Below are positions 62,408-64,000 of a DNA stretch of 64,000 nt, piece by piece. Below the pieces are notes generated by a model, which was given only the letters and a program-made list of their open reading frames with translations, was not told where the DNA came from and searched no databases. The translations under genes and the position numbers were made by a program. Positions within the stretch are counted from its first letter, which is position 1. Every line of letters begins with the position of its first letter. Source of the stretch: Paracidovorax cattleyae (lineage in GTDB: Bacteria > Pseudomonadota > Gammaproteobacteria > Burkholderiales > Burkholderiaceae_C); the NCBI RefSeq assembly GCF_900104515.1, contig NZ_FNJL01000011.1:1-64000 (forward strand), in the 5' to 3' direction.

Positions 62408-63442
62408 TCAGCCTCCCCGGCCCAGCTGCGTGCGCCGGTGCATGAGCCACAGCAGGTAGCTGCCGCCCAGGGCCGCGGTGAGCACGCCCACGGGCAGCTC
62501 CTGCGGCGCGACGATCCAGCGCGCGAGGATGTCCGCGGCCAGCAGCAGCACCGCGCCCATGAGGCTGGAGAGCACCACGTGGCGCTGGTGGGTGGTCGGT
62601 ACGATGGAACGCACCAGGTGCGGGGCGGCCAGGCCCACGAAGGCGATCAGGCCCGTCTGCGCCACCGCGGTGCCGGTGGCCAGCGCCATCGCCGCCACCA
62701 GCCCGGCGCGCATGGGCGCGAGCGGCAGGCCCAGGCTGGCCGCCGTGGCCTCGCCCAGCACCAGCCCGTCCAGCGCGCGTGCCAGCACCGAGGCGGTGCC
62801 GGCGCTGAGCGCCCAGGCCCCGGCCATCAGCCCGCAGGCGATCCAGCCCACGAAACTGGTGCTGCCCAGGGTGAAGGCCTGCATGGCCTGCAGGATCTCG
62901 GGCGAGGCCAGCTCCACCAGGTCGCGCGCGGCGCCGAGCACCACGCCCACGATCACGCCCGCCAGCAGCAGCCGCAGCGTGTGCTGCACGCCGCGCGCCA
63001 GCACCAGCGTGAGCAGCACGGCCGCCACGGCGCCGAGAAAGGCCATGCCCGTCACGCCCAGCCGCGCGAGCCACTGCGATGCGCCGGGCGACAGCCCGAA
63101 CAGCGCCATGGCCAGCGCGCCGCCGAGTGCCGCGCCCGAGGCGCTGCCCAAAAGGTACGGGTCCGCCAGCGGATTGCGGAACAGCCCCTGCGCCACCGCG
63201 CCGGACAGGCCGAGCAGCGCACCGGCGAGCCAGGCGCCCAGGGTACGCGGCAGGCGGATGTCCCAGAGGATCTGCCGCGCCACGGGATCGGCATCCGGCC
63301 CCCAGGCCAGTCCGATGCCGGTGCTGCCCACGCTCGCGCCCAGCAGCAGCAGGGCCGCGCCGGCCAGCAGCAGCCCCGCGGCCAGCCATGCCGCACGGCG
63401 GGCGCCGCCGGCATCCCCGGCCCCGTCGTCCACCGGCCTCAT
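62408..63442 (-). CDS. btuC: Corrinoid ABC transporter permease
   Basis: A 344-aa FecCD/BtuC-family permease with nine or ten helices. Typical segments are DIRLPRTLGAWLAGALLGLSGAVAQGLFRNPLADPYLLGSASGAALG and GLIAFVGLAAPHLVRSIV. Its start overlaps the stop of the binding-protein gene by four bases, and btuD follows after four bases. Confidence 0.92.
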   Translation of the reverse strand: MRPVDDGAGDAGGARRAAWLAAGLLLAGAALLLLGASVGSTGIGLAWGPDADPVARQILWDIRLPRTLGAWLAGALLGLSGAVAQGLFRNPLADPYLLGSASGAALGGALAMALFGLSPGASQWLARLGVTGMAFLGAVAAVLLTLVLARGVQHTLRLLLAGVIVGVVLGAARDLVELASPEILQAMQAFTLGSTSFVGWIACGLMAGAWALSAGTASVLARALDGLVLGEATAASLGLPLAPMRAGLVAAMALATGTAVAQTGLIAFVGLAAPHLVRSIVPTTHQRHVVLSSLMGAVLLLAADILARWIVAPQELPVGVLTAALGGSYLLWLMHRRTQLGRGG

Positions 63443-64000
63443 GGCGCCTTGTCCGCGAGGCAGCGCGCCATGATGCGCGCGGCATCCGCCATGCGCGGGC
63501 CGGGGCGCACCGCCACGTCGGCCTCGCGCGGGGAGAACACGCAGACACGCTGCCCCTGCACGGCGCGCAGGCCGTCCCAGCCCGGGTACGGCACCAGGGC
63601 CTGCATGCTGCTGTTGCCCACCATGATGATGTCCGGCTGGGCGCGCACGACGAACTCCGGGTTCAGCCGCGGGAACGGCCCCAGCTCGGGCGGCACCACG
63701 TTGCGCGCGCCCAGGCGGGCCAGCGTCTCGCCGATGAAGGACGACGTGCCGGCCGCGTACGGCCCCCGGCTCACCTCGAAATACACCCGGACGCCGCGTG
63801 CGCGCTCCGGCAGCGACTGCGCGGCCGCCTGCACACCCGCGTCGATCTCTCGCCACACGCGGTCTGCGCCCTGCTGCGGCGGCACGGCCAGCAGCGTGCC
63901 CAGGGTGCGCAGCACCTCGCGCACATCGGCATGCGTCTTGGGCTCGAGCGCCACCACGGGAATGCCCAGCGCCTCCAGCCGGTCGCTCGCGCGCGAGCTG
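63439..64000 (-). CDS. btuF: Corrinoid ABC transporter binding protein, 5' end missing
   Basis: The C-terminal 186 residues of a BtuF/FecB-type binding protein; the frame runs off the right edge of the window. Seen are LEALGIPVVALEPKTHADVREVLRTLGTLL, EVSRGPYAAGTSSFIGETLARLGARNVVPPELGPFPRLNPEFVV and PDIIMVGNSSM. The N-terminus with its signal peptide lies outside. It overlaps the btuC start by four bases. Confidence 0.88.
   Translation of the reverse strand, partial: SSRASDRLEALGIPVVALEPKTHADVREVLRTLGTLLAVPPQQGADRVWREIDAGVQAAAQSLPERARGVRVYFEVSRGPYAAGTSSFIGETLARLGARNVVPPELGPFPRLNPEFVVRAQPDIIMVGNSSMQALVPYPGWDGLRAVQGQRVCVFSPREADVAVRPGPRMADAARIMARCLADKAP

Overview
The window is GC-rich, tightly packed proteobacterial chromosome. 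Several features point to a plant-associated member of the Comamonadaceae, most likely Acidovorax/Paracidovorax: the OmpR/EnvZ, RelA, IspD/IspF, Mfd and SerB housekeeping set, a type I-C style CRISPR repeat, and three promoters carrying the HrpX 'PIP box' (TTCGB-N15-TTCGB) in front of type III effector-like genes. The genus is inferred from gene content and style. No species-level marker such as rRNA is present.

Layout. (1) 1-3.3 kb: a decayed island beside a tRNA-Val(GAC) gene. It holds a solitary HamA/DUF1837-type nuclease, a frameshifted parB and a mobile-element RadC. (2) 3.4-18.4 kb: core genes relA, an alpha/beta hydrolase, a 3-hydroxybutyrate dehydrogenase, a SIMPL protein, ompR-envZ, ispF-ispD, mfd, a CbiM-like membrane protein, serB and a metQ-like binding protein. 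(3) 18.4-23.4 kb: an inserted element with a tyrosine integrase, a doubly broken LysR gene and a divergent MFS/LysR pair, lying between metQ and argO-argP. (4) 23.4-36.4 kb: argO/argP, a GMC oxidoreductase-DoxX-cupin operon, small metabolic genes, an RNA helicase, an aldo/keto reductase, slyX, an aminotransferase and nth. (5) 36.6-38.2 kb: an orphan type I-C CRISPR mini-array next to a HopX/XopE-family effector with an N-myristoylation motif and a PIP box. (6) 38.3-48.4 kb: a GNAT protein, a TerB/DUF697-like protein, an MHS transporter, and a six-gene ABC transporter/GntR/racemase operon with a GntR-type operator in front. (7) 48.5-64 kb: a cobalamin salvage and synthesis region (cobT, cobQ; btuF-btuC-btuD-cobO-bluB-cbiB-cobC). 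It is broken up by two PIP-box operons, one encoding a His/Gly/Pro-rich protein plus a small partner, the other an unrecognised effector candidate plus a phospholipase-D-like protein. A HipA_2/DUF3037 pair and an SDR gene also lie here.

How the genes work together. The btu/cob genes form one corrinoid uptake, adenosylation, lower-ligand synthesis and assembly pathway. The ABC genes, GntR regulator and racemase look like a regulated uptake and catabolic unit. The three PIP-box transcription units should respond to HrpX together with a type III secretion system encoded elsewhere. The most novel material is the pair of overlapping effector candidates at 54.87-58.06 kb, the His/Gly/Pro-rich PIP-box operon at 48.65-49.71 kb, and the lone HamA-like nuclease.
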